Positions 37,901-51,015 of a stretch of 64,000 nucleotides of DNA are shown here, piece by piece. Made by a program: the position numbers and the translations under genes. The notes beneath the pieces are model-generated. The model was not told the origin of the DNA and did no database searches. It saw nothing but the letters and a program-made list of their open reading frames with translations. Source of the stretch: Vitis vinifera. Its lineage: Eukaryota > Streptophyta > Magnoliopsida > Vitales > Vitaceae. The DNA lies in contig NC_081807.1 of the NCBI RefSeq assembly GCF_030704535.1, positions 3,699,001 through 3,763,000 of the forward strand, given 5' to 3'. The stretch's first letter is position 1; every line of letters starts with the position of its first letter.

Positions 37901-40900
37901 CTATTTCACATGACGGAAACATTTTACACTGTTCATTTAAAAAAGACATAAAAATAAAACCCAAATGTTTTAATGATGACATCAAAAACAGGATATCACT
38001 TACAAGGCTCTATACTTCAAAGGAAACTTCAAGCACAATGATCTGATGGCTTCCACTACAACAATTTTGAATTCATCAGCAATATCTGACATGAAATTTG
38101 TAATTTGCTTCATCAGGCGATCCACACTTGATTCATTTCCTGTCTTCAGAAGAGTGGTGATTGCCAGTGTTGCAATGCTTCTGTTCTGGTCAGAAATTAG
38201 GCTTTCCATATCTATGTTGCAGTTAGTTACAGCCATTGGATGTGTCATTGCCACCTGCAAAGAATTCAAATTTAAGATTATTATTATTATAAAAATTTTG
38301 TTATCATGGTCAAAATCAGGTTAGCAAAATGATTATAGTCAAAATGAGCATCACCAAAATATTTGCTCCTTCCAGCAAATAGGAAGTATAGAGTCAAAGA
38401 TTTCTTCTAAAAATTGCTAAATGTGAAGCCTGCTACAGACTTGCAGAAATAGTTCCATGCTAAGTAACAGTGATTATCAAAGAATAGAGTAAGACCATTA
38501 CAAGTTTTCAGTCAATAAATATTAGTCAGCATTAGCAGTAGGAATGATATTATAGACCACAACAACACACACATGTTTTAGTCTCTGCATATCACCAGAA
38601 GGGTGAATTATCTATTGTAATAATCACATGTTCAGGTGAAAAAAAAAAAAAAGTCAAGATTTCCAGCATAAGGAACATTGTGACTTCAAAATTTGGTAGC
38701 TTTTTCAAGTATTAAACTGCTTACAAAGGCCTCCATCCATCACACACTAACTAAAGAGATGGAGCTGTGGGTGACCAAGATGAAACAACCACAAACAAGT
38801 GTCACCCTCAACATAATATTTGACCAAAAATAATAGCAAACAATTTGCTATAGTTTATGTGAAAAAAGAAATAACCTTGTTCAAAGTCCTGACAGCAGCA
38901 AAACGCAGCACTGGCTTGGAAGAACTTAGAAAGAGTTGGAGAACAGTAATTGCTGGAGTCAGTTCCCTACTCGTCACACCACTGAGCTCTGTTATTGCTC
39001 TGGCAGCTTCAAAAATCACCATCTCTGCCTTGTGACGCAGACAACCCTCAAGAAAATCATAAAATGGGCGGTCACCCGTTTGTGTGTTAGTGCCCGATTC
39101 TCGAATAACCTGCACACATTTATTGAATGTGGTGACACAAAATAATCACCCATGCTGCACAGACTATGTTCCAGAAAAAGATATGCACCTGGCTGGTATA
39201 ACGGATCAAGAGGCATTGAGCCAATGGTGAGCGAACATTTCCTCTAGTTAAGCTGGTGACTAGCTTGCTAACAGCTAAGCGATCATTCTGCCGAATCTGC
39301 AAGTTTGGGAGCCACAATGAAGACTAACAAGGCCCACGAAATTGACCATAAAGCACAAAATATTACACAACAAACAAAAAATATACAGATCCGTTTAGGT
39401 TTGGAGTGATCATGCTACATGTTATAACCCCACTGAGAAGTCTATATGCATATATTAATAAAAAGTGTCTCAAAAAATGTGCACCAAAGTACAAAGAAAA
39501 TATACAAAGGGTGTCAGACAAAGACAGAACAAAAGAAGGGGGAGGGGGGAAGAGGGAGAAAGAAAACAATCAAACACTCTCTCCTCTACTTAGCGCCCAA
39601 CCAATCAACAATTCACTTTTGACAGAGACGCCTCCTCTATTCAATGCCTAACACACTCCAAATAATTACACATTAAGAGGATTTAAGCACTTGGACCAAT
39701 TGGTTCACATTTTCAAGTGTGCACCAATTTCTCTCCCTCCAAATAATCCAAAATAAACATGAAGGGGCAGTCATTCAGCGCTTTTCTGTTTCTTCCCGAC
39801 AAAGGACTGTTCCAACTTAATAAAGTCAATCTTGTTGAGGAAGACATCACTTAAAAGTATCCCAAACATAGAAAAGACCAACTGCCACAACATTCTTGTT
39901 GTGGCACAACGTTGATGTGGCAATTCTACCCTTTTGCACATATAAAATCTTTTTCCCAAAAACAACCTATTCTTTTCAGCTGATCCAAAGTCAATATCTT
40001 TCACCATGCTGCTTCCTTAACAAAAAAAAAAATCCACTCTCATTGAATAAAGAAATAATGTCTGCAGAAGCATAGGAAAACAAACTAAGGTCTTGTTTAT
40101 TTTTTTGACTTATGTCTTAAAGCAAGTTGCTTTAAGGCTTAAGACAGGTTAGAATGGTTTGTTTTTTTAACTTATTACTTATATTATAAGATAATTTTGT
40201 TTTAATAGAAAAAGTTCAATTTTTTGAACTTGTCTTAATGGAAAAAGTCATTTCTTTTCTTTTATTTTTTCAACCTCTACAATACCCAAATCCAATTTTT
40301 CATTCAAAATAAAACCAAATTTACTTTGACAATTTTTGCATATTCCTAAAGAAATCAAATCACCCCAATTTCATGAATTTGACTAAGAAATGAGTTTACC
40401 ATAAATTGGAAAAATGTCATCAAGAAAAAAACTAAGCATAATTGACTTATATTTTGTTTTTTACAATTTTCTCTTTTATTTCTCAAGCAAATTTAGATCT
40501 ATAGTTTTTGAAGAATTGGCTGGCCCTGCTTCTCGTTCTCCCCAGATACCCTTAGAAGAAAACCTAAAAAAAAAGGAAGAGTCACTAAGACAAGAGCTAG
40601 GTGAGCAAGCAAGAAGGAACGGCTAGAAAAGGTGAGGCAAGGGGCTCTCCATCTCTAGGATGATTGTGTCCAGGATTTGGTAATCTAACCTTGCTTCTTC
40701 TGGTCAGCTCATCACACTAGCTTGAATAGTCTCAAAGCTAGGCTACGATTGCCTCGAAAGAATGCAGAGTTGTCTTATAATAGTGAACACTCCCCTTACA
40801 TCTCATAACTCATCCAATTATCAATGAAATTAGACTCCTAAATTCTTATACATTCCTCTTTAAAAAAAAAACCAAAAATAACAACACTAAAATTATAAAT

Positions 40901-43900
40901 TTTGGATAAAAAATGAATTTAATACATTTTTTCAAAGTTCGCCCTTTACAATACCACAAAACCAAAATAAATCAACAACCATCAATTCAAACTCCAAATT
41001 AGAACTCCAAAAGATAACTCACAAAATAAAATAAAAAATAAAAAATTAAGATTTGATATTCTTATTCCTAAAGAAAAGACGTATATAAAGATATTCTTAT
41101 TCCCCAAATTGAAAATCCAAAAATTAATAAGTTAATCTTAACAATTAAACACGCATTTTAATCACCACTTCATAGATCCAAAGATGCACTACATATAAAT
41201 CAATGAAACTTAATTAGGAAATTAGTAAGATTTTCTTCAGTGGTGTTTATTTTTTTGTCTCAAATCCTAATTTAACTTAAGTCTAAATGTAAATTAATAG
41301 TATCAAGTATTAAGTTGACTTTTTTATTTTTATTTTTATTTTTTTTTCTAAGGTGGTGTTTGTTTTTTTAACTTAATGTTGAATGCAATTTGCTTTCAGA
41401 CTTTAGATTGTTTGTTTTTAACTTTTTTTTCAACATGTCACTTATTTTTAAAAAAATTTGTTGGCTTTTTGTTCAATACTAAAAATAATTTTTTAAAACA
41501 ACCAAAACACAATCTCAATACAACATTCACCTTATTAATACTTAATACTTAATATAAATAAAATAAAATAAAAAGAGTTAAATTAAATTCTACTTCTACC
41601 TAGATTTAAGAGCCTTTTGGCAACCGGTGTATACTTCCTGTATACTTTGGGTCATTGTTTTGGTGTTTTTTTTTTTAATATATACTCTTTGTTTTTATCT
41701 ATTAAAAAAACAAAAAGTTCTATTTAGATTTAAATTAAAAAAATAAATAAAGTAAAATAAAACTACCTAAGTCTTAAAGCAAGTTGCTTTAAGAAATAAG
41801 TCAATTTTAGAGTTCTCATTTTTAATTTATTACTTTTTTTAAGACAATTTTGTCTTAGTAGAAAAAGGCGAAACTTTTTTTTGCTTTTATCTTAAATCTT
41901 AAAGCAACTTGATTTTAAGACTTAAAAAAAAATTAGTAATCAAACATAATTAGAAACTCTAATCAGTATATAATAATCATTGCAAACTTTTTATTACTGT
42001 AATCCATTTTGGTATTTTAGGATTTAGGATATTTGGAAATATATGAAATTACTTTTTTTTTTGTCAAATTATTAGTTTTCCAATATCTTATCATTAATTA
42101 TATAAAATAACACTGTAATAAATTTGCGTATTTTGGAATATTCGAAAATATATTATATTACTACTTTTTTTTCAAAGTTTTAGGTTTCAAGTATCTTTAT
42201 TTTTAATTCTACAAAACAAGAAGAAATAAATAATTATTTTCATAAGGATAAAAATTGTCCATTGAACACATAACAACAGTTAGAAATCAACGAAAATGAA
42301 CAATTTGACACTTAATGACATTTAGACATTAGTAAATACAAACAACTTAATAAGTGACAGCATTCAGTTCTATTTAGAATTTAAGTTAAATTGAGGTCCT
42401 TAAGATTTAAGACAAAAAAAAAAAACACCACCTAAGTCACAGCAATGAACTGTATAAGGGGAAACGAAACCATCTTTTGCATTGAAAACAGCTAATTCTT
42501 TAAGGAGACTATAAATTGGTAGTCTATACTCTAGAGTTGATGTGGAGTTCTTGACTCCAATTTGAAACAATCATTCTAAAGGAGCAACAAAACAGAATGG
42601 ACAAAAAATCACCACTTTAAATCATAGATAGCCCAGATGTTTAAATAAGACTATAAAAGAGTATATGAAGATTTCAGTGACAACCAAATTGTCAGTGTCA
42701 AAAGGTCCAACCAAGACTTTAATATAGCACATGTTGGCATGGATGTGGCCCCCCATGTCCAGTGAGAAGCATCCAGATATTTATCAATTTTAGAATAAAT
42801 TTCCTTTACAGAATCAGCTTGCATAATTACCCCCTATAGACCTAAGAGCTTACTGCAGTTTCACTTGGAAATCACCATGAAATCATCTCCATTCCAGTAG
42901 AAACTGAGACTATGGTTTCTCCACTAATTCACAATTTACACAGCTAGAACCAAATAAATAAATAATAGAAAGGCAGGTATTGCTTGCTTTGAGGTTAAAA
43001 AGCCATCATAGAAACTGATGGAAAACTAGCTTGGACAATTTACAAACAGAGTCACTATAACTCACTTCAAGTTTTACACTTGAAATAAAAAGGAAAGTGG
43101 AACTAGCCTGCAGTTGAAAAATCATTCTTACTAAAACTTGCAAATAAACTCATTCTAACTCCCACTGCACCAACAATAATGAAGCCAACACAAATTGTGC
43201 AACATCCTGGTTCATCATTTATAAAAAGCCATGTGCAAAATTTTACCTCTATGAAGTTCAGGAACTATCTTTCTAACAAGCTACTCTGTATTCTGAATTT
43301 AAACTTAAACATGGAACCAAAAAATCCAACATACCTGATGCAGGAGAGCTAGGGCATGAAATTGCACAAGTGCTGCCCTTGATTGAACAGCTTCCTGTAC
43401 TTCATTACTCCACCTTCTCACTATCTCTGGGTTTGTCTATCCAAAAAAATAATAATCATATTATTAGAGCATGTAAGAGGATAATTTAAATATATAAATA
43501 GAATAAAAAAAATCTACACACAACCCAATTGTACCTGGAGAAGATGAATTCCACTGACAAGAGCTGCACTTGCAACAACAGGGTTCTTGTCAACTATTGC
43601 TTGTTTCAAGTATCGCTCAATCTGGGTGAGAAGGGTTCCATCCGTTATTCGACAGAGAACCCGAATAGCATTTGCTCGATACATATCAGTCTTGCTATTC
43701 ATGTCCTTCATAAGTGAGCTAGTCACAATAATAACCTTTTGTATATAAATTATAAACCAGTCAGCACTTTTCACAAATAAAGTTGGTACAAACAAACAAA
43801 TAAAACAACAATCAATTTAACCTCATCAGCAGAAGGAGAAAGCTCCTTTATCATTAAATACACCATTCTCCTTAAACCAGTGTCTCTAGACTGAAAAAGT

Positions 43901-44927
43901 TTCGTGACAGCAAAGAACACTTCTGTGGCTTCAATCTGTAAATTTTGTGCAAAAATAGATCATTTATAAAAGGAAGGACCTATGTTTCCATGATGCATCA
44001 TGTAAATTAACATACCTCAAAATGAAGAAAATTAAAACACTATAAAATTCACCTTTGTAAATGTCTCTCCTTGATTCAGTAGATACAGAAGCTTTGTAAT
44101 GACCTGGAATGAGAATACAATAAAAAAAGACCCAGAAGAATCAATTTCCAAATAAGGAAGAAAAACAGAGAAAACAAATTCAACCACAGAATAAGGTGGC
44201 ATAAACTTACCTGAGAACATCTCCTTGGCTCAAGCTGAGGATCATTGAACACTCTAGCTTCCTGAAGAACAGCTCCCTTTTCAATCCCGAGAAAAGGAGA
44301 GTAATCCGCTGCAAAACAATCAAATTTAAATAATTAACACCCACGCACATGGTAAACACTATAATTTACTTCTAGAAAACCTAAATCAACCAAAATCTGC
44401 CAGTACCAAATTCGCAAAAATAGCTTCAACAAAATGCTTCTCCTAAAGATTCAATAGCATCACATAATTGGAGAATAAGGGCATTCATACCCTAAGCAAA
44501 CGGGCAAAAATATTCATCATGTATAGAATCAAAGAGATCTAGATATCCAGACAATATATATCTGATCAACTACAATTAAACAACTATAATATAAATTACC
44601 AAACTACATTGTGATCTAAGGCCACGGTACAACTAACCAAAACTATAATTTAAAAAGAAAAAAAAAGCTGATCAGATCAGGTCGAATTAAACCATAATCC
44701 TATTCGAATTGGCTCCACTAGCACACAATACGCTCATGAATGGACAAAAAAGAATCAGAAAAACACAGATCTAGCATATAGCGCTTGACCGACTTCTTCT
44801 ACAGAAATTGATAGAAAAAGTTTGGATCAATCAATTGAATCGAATTTAAAAAAAATAAAAAAAATAAATTTTCGAACACACCTTCATCGTCGCGATCGTC
44901 GTCCTTCTTCACGAGAGGCTGAGCCAT
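34935..44927 (-). CDS. COPG: Coatomer subunit gamma (gamma-COP), complete
   Basis: Eighteen coding exons: 44927-44882, 44308-44211, 44103-44053, 43935-43822, 43735-43535, 43436-43335, 39296-39189, 39109-38876, 38254-38004, 37873-37702, 37601-37446, 37351-37301, 37112-36972, 36894-36697, 36602-36471, 36384-36211, 35674-35435, 35129-34935. The sum is 2664 nt, 887 aa, matching plant gamma-COP length; all introns are GT-AG. Residues 1 to about 550 are the adaptin-like helical trunk ([35 protein letters not shown]). A Pro/Lys linker ([17 protein letters not shown]) precedes the C-terminal appendage domain, ending HEIVASG. Gamma-COP is part of the F-subcomplex of COPI, coating Golgi-to-ER vesicles in the cytosol. 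The 4-kb intron 39297-43334 holds a LINE fragment and nested repeats. Confidence 0.97.
39460..40080 (-). mobile_element. LINE 3'-region fragment in COPG intron 6
   Basis: On the minus strand about 40007-39771 reads [13 protein letters not shown]...[15 protein letters not shown], then [14 protein letters not shown]. This is the second half of a zf-RVT domain and the following SFVGKK segment seen in the other LINE copies of this window. The continuation toward 39460 has many stops. It is inserted antisense to the + strand but in the same transcriptional direction as COPG. Confidence 0.55.
40085..42435. mobile_element. Nested AT-rich TIR-element cluster in COPG intron 6
   Basis: GGTGGTGTTTG at 41352 and its inverse AACACCACC ending at 42432 are both bordered by TAA (41349-41351, 42433-42435). 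That fits a PIF/Harbinger-type 3-bp duplication, though only weakly. Related ends occur at about 40092 (CTTGTTTATTTTTTTGACTT) and 41241 (GTGGTGTTTATTTTTTTGTC), and CTTAAAGCAAGTTGCTTTAA occurs at 40115 and 41773. No transposase is visible; these look like non-autonomous copies inserted into each other. Confidence 0.4.
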
Positions 44928-45089
44928 GGTGGAATGAGAGGGACCGATTCAGATCTGGGAAGAAAAGGAAGGAAACACAGCTGGAGACCTTCCCTCCGGT
45001 TATCTCTCTCTGAATATGTACCGATATGAAGGAGTGAAGACTGAAGAGGGCAACAATGAAGATCTGGTTTTTGCCCTCTAACACGCAGA

Positions 45090-47129
45090 TGTGAGGAATG
45101 GAAGGGCGAGAATGGGAATAAGAAGGAGATGTCGATCTTCTGAGGTTGGAAACTGTGCTATGCTTACAGTTACAATACTAAGGCCAATCAGGGAACGCCA
45201 CGTCAAATTTAAGAGCGTCGGGTGCCTTGTTAAATTAGTTAGGGCCTAGGGGTAAAATTACTGAAATGCTCATACTCCTGAAAGTAACGTTATAACAGCA
45301 CCTATGCTTCCACATTAAAATAACCCGTAACATTAAAATTGTTTCGGTAACAATTTTCTGTTCCTTAAAAAAAAAACATAAAATATGTTTAATAATGAGA
45401 AACTATTTTTTATTTTTTTGTTTTTAAAAACAGAAAAAATTGTGTTCAATATTTTTTAATTGTTTTCACTTATTTTCTTTATAATTATTTAAAAAAATAA
45501 TTATATTATAAAATGATTAAAAATAAAATATTAGATATAAAAATTATTTTTTAAAATATATTTTAAATATTAAAAATAAGTTAAAAATATTTTAGGTTTT
45601 TAAACCAACTTTTGTTTTAGAAAACATTAAACAATGATATTCAAAAACTATCTTTCAAAATTATAAAAAAAAAAAATAGTTGTCAAATATGACCTTATTT
45701 TAATTTTTTTCTTTTTTAGTTTTTAAATTGCTTCAAATCATTGATCACTTCTAAAATAACAAGGGAGCTTCATGTTTTGAAAAAATGAGAAAATTTCTAA
45801 GTCTTATTTAGTAACTATTTTTTAAAACAATTCTAAAAAATAGTTTGAAAACTGTTTTGTGATTTTTATAGAACAAAAGTGTATTTGAAAATTTAAAATA
45901 TTTTTAATCTAGTTTGAATTTTTTAAAAATTATTTTTATATCTCGAATTTTATTTTTAATTATTTTATATATTTATATAATTATTTCTTAAAACAAGTTA
46001 AAACAACAAACAAACAATTAAAAGATGTTTGTGAAAACCCTTATTTTATTTTCTTAAAAACATAAAATAAAAAATAATTTTTAATTATCAAAATGTGTTT
46101 TTTATATTTTTTGTTTTAAATAATAAAAAACGATTCTAAAAAACAGTTGTCAAATAGTCCATTAATTTTTGAAGAAAATACGAATAATTTAAAATTAAAA
46201 TCATAGTGAAAAAACATGTTTCTTTGTATAGTTGTGTTTTTTTTCTTTTTTTCTTTTTTTGAAATAAAATTTTTTTTTTTTTTTCATCACCAAATTCTTT
46301 AGAAGTTTCTATTTTCAATCAGAGAAAGAAACACTGTGGTGGAATTAGAAAAATTCTTTGAAAAATAATAGTTTGGTTTAGACACGCCTCTTGGTTTGTA
46401 AAAAAAATAAATAAATAAATAATAATAATTTTTATTTTCTTTTATTTTTTTTCCTCTTCATTTTTCTTTTTATTTTCTTTTCTTTACACCTTCCTACAAA
46501 TTAAGTTCCCCAAATGTATAGTTTACTCTTCTCTTAGAAAAAAAATCAAGAGCCTAGAGCCATTAGACTGAGAAGAATCAGAAGATTGACTCAAGAGCAA
46601 AAGCTCCACTGTAGATTAATTGCAGGCCTAACAATTAATTTAGCGTCGATGGGAACCCGAACCACGGACGCCTGTGAATGCAGAAGATTCCATTAAAAAC
46701 GAATTCAATGGGTGGCATGGCGGAACCAACCTGGTATCAATTCATCTGCCAATTGAATTCTTCTCAATTGGAAGCAATATTTATCCTTATCCTCAGACAT
46801 AAATAAATGAGATGCTGCAACAGACCATAGCATATATTAATTAGTCTCCAAAATGGGAAACTAGTACTCAAACAGCTTCTCAGATCCTTTACCATGGCCG
46901 CTCTCTGAGATATCAGCATTAGTACTCAAAGACATGCAAAATGGTGCTGAATGCATCATTTCATGAAGAATCCCGAATGACACAGTCTGTGATCGCTAAA
47001 ATGAACAAAAAAAAAAAAAAACTTGCATTCGAAGGTAAAACAACATTTAAACGGTATCCGGACAACCAAAATGATCAGTTTCGATCATATCCTTGTCCTT
47101 TTCTTCGGTTTGCAAATGTGAGTGTGAGC
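45090..47129. other. Intergenic between COPG promoter and PERK 3' end
   Basis: COPG leader and promoter DNA occupies about 44928-45200. 45360-45700 and 45790-46165 are AT-rich stretches with inverted ends of the type TTTGACAACTATTTTT / AAAAATAGTTGTCAAA, probably foldback MITEs. 46235-46280 is a T-rich run. No gene seen; the PERK 3' UTR probably covers the last few hundred bases. Confidence 0.4.
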
Positions 47130-50100
47130 TCAAATCCGCCTTGAGGCCCTACGCTGACCCAGTTCTAGCGAGTCACCGCTGGCGCTGGAGGAGGCTTCGT
47201 TGTTTCCGTAGTCGCTGGTGAATCCATACTCAGTACTGCTTTCATAATCCTGGCTCGACAACGCCATCCGCCTGAACTTCTTCATATCCGCATTATATGA
47301 GCCCTTGTCGTAGTCAGTGCTGCCATCGGAGCCAAATACTGAACTTTGGCCTGGTTTCACGCCCTCGTTCAAGTCATCCAGTGAGACGTCCCCTTCCAAA
47401 GCTCGTACAGTCTGTTTCAAAATTCACACACATAAATATTAATGAAATAATACATTTAATTTAATTTAATTTACCATAGCCAGACTTCATGCCTGGCTCA
47501 TTTTCGGTCGCCGCCTTGCAGAATGCCTGATGCATGCAGCGGCGCAAGCGATGAGGCGCACCATCTCCTGGGGTTTGTAATTTTTCTCCAGGCGAGGATC
47601 AACCAGCTCTTCATAGTTTCCGTCTTCCAATGCCCGCAACAGAATAGGCCTAGCCTGTTTGCATAAACATAAAATATAAGCAGATAACGGACACATATAG
47701 GTAAAAAAACACCATTTTTATCTACAGAGAGAAAATAGACAAATTGAAGAAGGATTATCAAACCCAGTCTACTAAGCTGTCTTCCATATCAGATTCTACA
47801 GGGCGTTTTCCAGTTATGAGTTCAAGAAGCATAACACCGAATGAAAACACATCGGATTTCTCGGTTAGCTTGCCACTTGAGGCATACTCAGGGGCCAGAT
47901 ACCTGCAATAGTAAGTTGCACAAAGAAAATATAGAAAAAAAATTCAGGAGATTGGAGTTTGCCTTTGGCTTGAGATTGATTGGGTTTAATGGTCCTTACC
48001 CGAATGTTCCCATGATGCGTGTTGACACATGAGTATTGGTGTCGGAAGAAAGCTTAGCTAGTCCAAAATCTGCCACCTGAAAACATATAAATACCATATG
48101 TCTCATCATATAACATATATTTGTAATGCCACGCTCTCAATATATCATTTGGTAATTTTAAAACATATCTTCAAAATTAAGAGTCATACATATACAGGGC
48201 TTAACGTGGAATATCACAATAATCTTATCTCTATAAAATTACAAGCCAAACACATAGACATCCTTACGAGGCCAAATAAACCTTCATATTAGGATCAGAG
48301 ATTGGTTATAATATTATTTGTAATAATCCACTTCCAATCGAGTAAATATTATCTGTTTTACATCAAATAAATTTTCGTAACTTTAAAATGCGCTTATAAA
48401 ATTACAAAAAAAAAAAATATTCATATATAGCGTAAAAATCTTTCTCTTATCAAATGTAAGATATCCCGATATTAGTTTAACAACTATTATTAAAATGCAG
48501 CTAAAATGGTGCACATACCTTGGCTTCAAAATTGAAGTCGAGAAGAATGTTCGCAGTTTTGATGTCTCTATGAATAATACGGGGGTGACCTGCAAAGTTG
48601 GAGACATGGATTTGAGAGAGATATTATTGGAGACTGATCTTATAAATCACTTACAATCTTCATGAAGGTAAGCAAGCCCCTTGGCTGATCCCATTGCAAT
48701 TTTGAGCCTCGTAGACCATTCCATGGTTGGACGACCCTTTCCTGCAAATTCAATTATGGTTTGATCAGTAAATCGGAAACTAGCTAGCACTGGCAGGTAA
48801 AATTTTGAACATTCAGGTAAGTTTTTTGAACTAGAAAAATCGATTTGAGAGTATGGAGCATACCATGGAGGTGGTATTCAAGGGTGTTATTAGGGACAAA
48901 TTCATAAACCAACATCCTTTGGCTTCCTGCAATGCAATACCCAACAAGGGACACAAGGTGGCGGTGATGGACACGGCTGATAATCTCAACCTCCGCCTGA
49001 AACTCGCGTTCTCCTTGCCCGCTCCCCGCTTTAAGGCTCTTCACTGCTATTTCCTTGCCATTTGGCAACACCCCTTTGTGTACATACCCGAACCCTCCTT
49101 GACCCAATAGATTAGCCTGAGAGAACCCTGCTGTTGCGACGGCTAGCTCATCGTAATTGAAGGTACTCTTGCTGAACCCGAGAGCCAGAGAAGGGTGTGG
49201 GGGCGGCAACGGAGGTTGGAAGGGACCAGAGAAATTGGAGCTGCTCATCTCCCCACTCATCATGTTGGGTGGTGGTGGAGGTGGTGACGGCCACCCTACG
49301 CCGTGTTGCACACCCATTATTGCACCAGGAGGTGGAGGGAGCTTGGAATTTTGAGGACCGCTGCTCCAATTGCTGTAGTATTGTTCAGCGCCTGCACATA
49401 CACATAAATTAGTAAAATGCAAAAAATTCAAGTCCATTATCATCTCCGGTCTGCATGATATATAAATAAATAAATACGGCAAATAATGTTAAGGGAGATG
49501 TGGATTTGGATTCATTAATTTTAAAAAATATAGGAAAATCACCCTTAATTTTTATAAATCAATTCTACCTTTATCTATTTAAAAATATTTTAAAATATAT
49601 ACAATATTTTCATAAATCAAATATTTATTTTCTAAAATGATCTTTTAAACAATTTTTTTAAAACTGATTAAAATAAGAAATTGAAAAATATAATTAAAAT
49701 TTAAAAACATTAAATCTAAAAATATAAAAATAAAATATTAACTTTCAATTTTTAAATGATATTAATAGAAAATATAGATATCGAGTTAGAGTTAGAAATA
49801 CAATAAAAGTTACTATTTTATTTTTAAAATTTTTGAGTTTTTTGGTTTTAATTATACTTAATTTTTTTTTGTTTTAATTGTATTTAATTTTTAAACATTT
49901 TAGTTTTAATTGTATTTTTAATTTTTTTAATTTTATCGATTGATACCAACTAATAAAATTTTATTCAATTTTATTAAAGAAAAATGAGAAGATCTAAGTA
50001 TATTTATATAATATAGTATTTTAAATTATTATTAATTAGAGAATTATACAAATTTTATTTATCACTTAAGGATTTTGGTATCTAATATTATTTAATAAAA

Positions 50101-51015
50101 AAATTATAATATATTTATTTGTAAGATATTTTTATTAAATTAAAATAATAAATTAATTTTTTTTATAATTTTATTTAATATTAGTATTTTAGAAAATAAA
50201 TATCTTATTTACGAAAAACTACATATATTTTAAAATAAACTATTATAAAATTGAATTATAAGAGTTATGGTTGTTTTCTCAATGAGTCAAAACCCACTTT
50301 TTTTCCGATTCTCATTTGCGGTACTGAAGATGATTCATTGTTTGAAGGTTAAGTTGGATATGCTACCTTTATAATCATAAGGAGGGTCGTGGTAGTATTG
50401 TATTTGATCATTCTTTCTTTTCTTCTTTTTGTTGCAGCAGCAGAGGAAGATTACCATGACAAAGAGCAGCAACCCCGCACCGGCCACGACTCCTATTATA
50501 ATCGGCAACTTTGATGATGACGACGACGAAGACGACGGTGGTGGTGGTGGGGTTGATTTGCCATGATTCGAAGGCCAAGACTTGTGTGGCGGTGGCGGGG
50601 ACTTGCGTGTTGCTGCATGTGGAGGCGATAGTGAGGAACGCGGTGGAGGCGGGACAAAATTACTGGACGGTGGTGGGGGCGAGGAAGGTGGCGGTGGTGG
50701 CGGCGGAGAAGTTGCTGGTCCGGAGGTGTTCTTGGAGGGTGGAGGAGGGGGTGGGGACTTTGAATTTTGCGGAGGGGGTGGTGGAGATGAGTTCTTCGGG
50801 GGTGGAGCGCCGGGTGGAGGTGGAGGTGGCGATGGCGGTGGCGATGCTAAAGGAGGAGGCGGGGAGGATGAAGAGGGGGGAGGTGGCGAAGAATCTGGTG
50901 GCGGCGGTGATGATGGTGGTGGGGGAGACGCTGATGATGATGAATCCGGGGAAGGAGGTGGTGGTGGTGATGCTGATGGAGAATCCGGAGGAGCACCTAC
51001 AGGGGCTGAAGCCAT
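47130..51015 (-). CDS. Proline-rich extensin-like receptor kinase (PERK family), complete
   Basis: Exons 51015-50367, 49391-48864, 48741-48655, 48589-48519, 48076-48000, 47902-47764, 47654-47493 and 47411-47130; 1995 nt, 664 aa. Residues 1 to about 168 are a Pro/Ser extracellular domain (SPPPP-type repeats, extensin-like) without an evident signal peptide, as is usual in PERKs. A membrane segment lies at about 170-194, followed by NKKKK. A second Pro-rich stretch (about 230-285) precedes the kinase: glycine loop GQGGFG 313-318, lysine 334, HRDIK 428-432 (RD type), DFG 448-450, APE 474-476. The tail is Ser-rich (about 572-664). PERKs sense the cell wall at the plasma membrane. Intron 7 needs a GC donor: CAG|GCATGA at 47492-47491; reading through meets TGA at once. 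All other introns are GT-AG. Confidence 0.93.
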
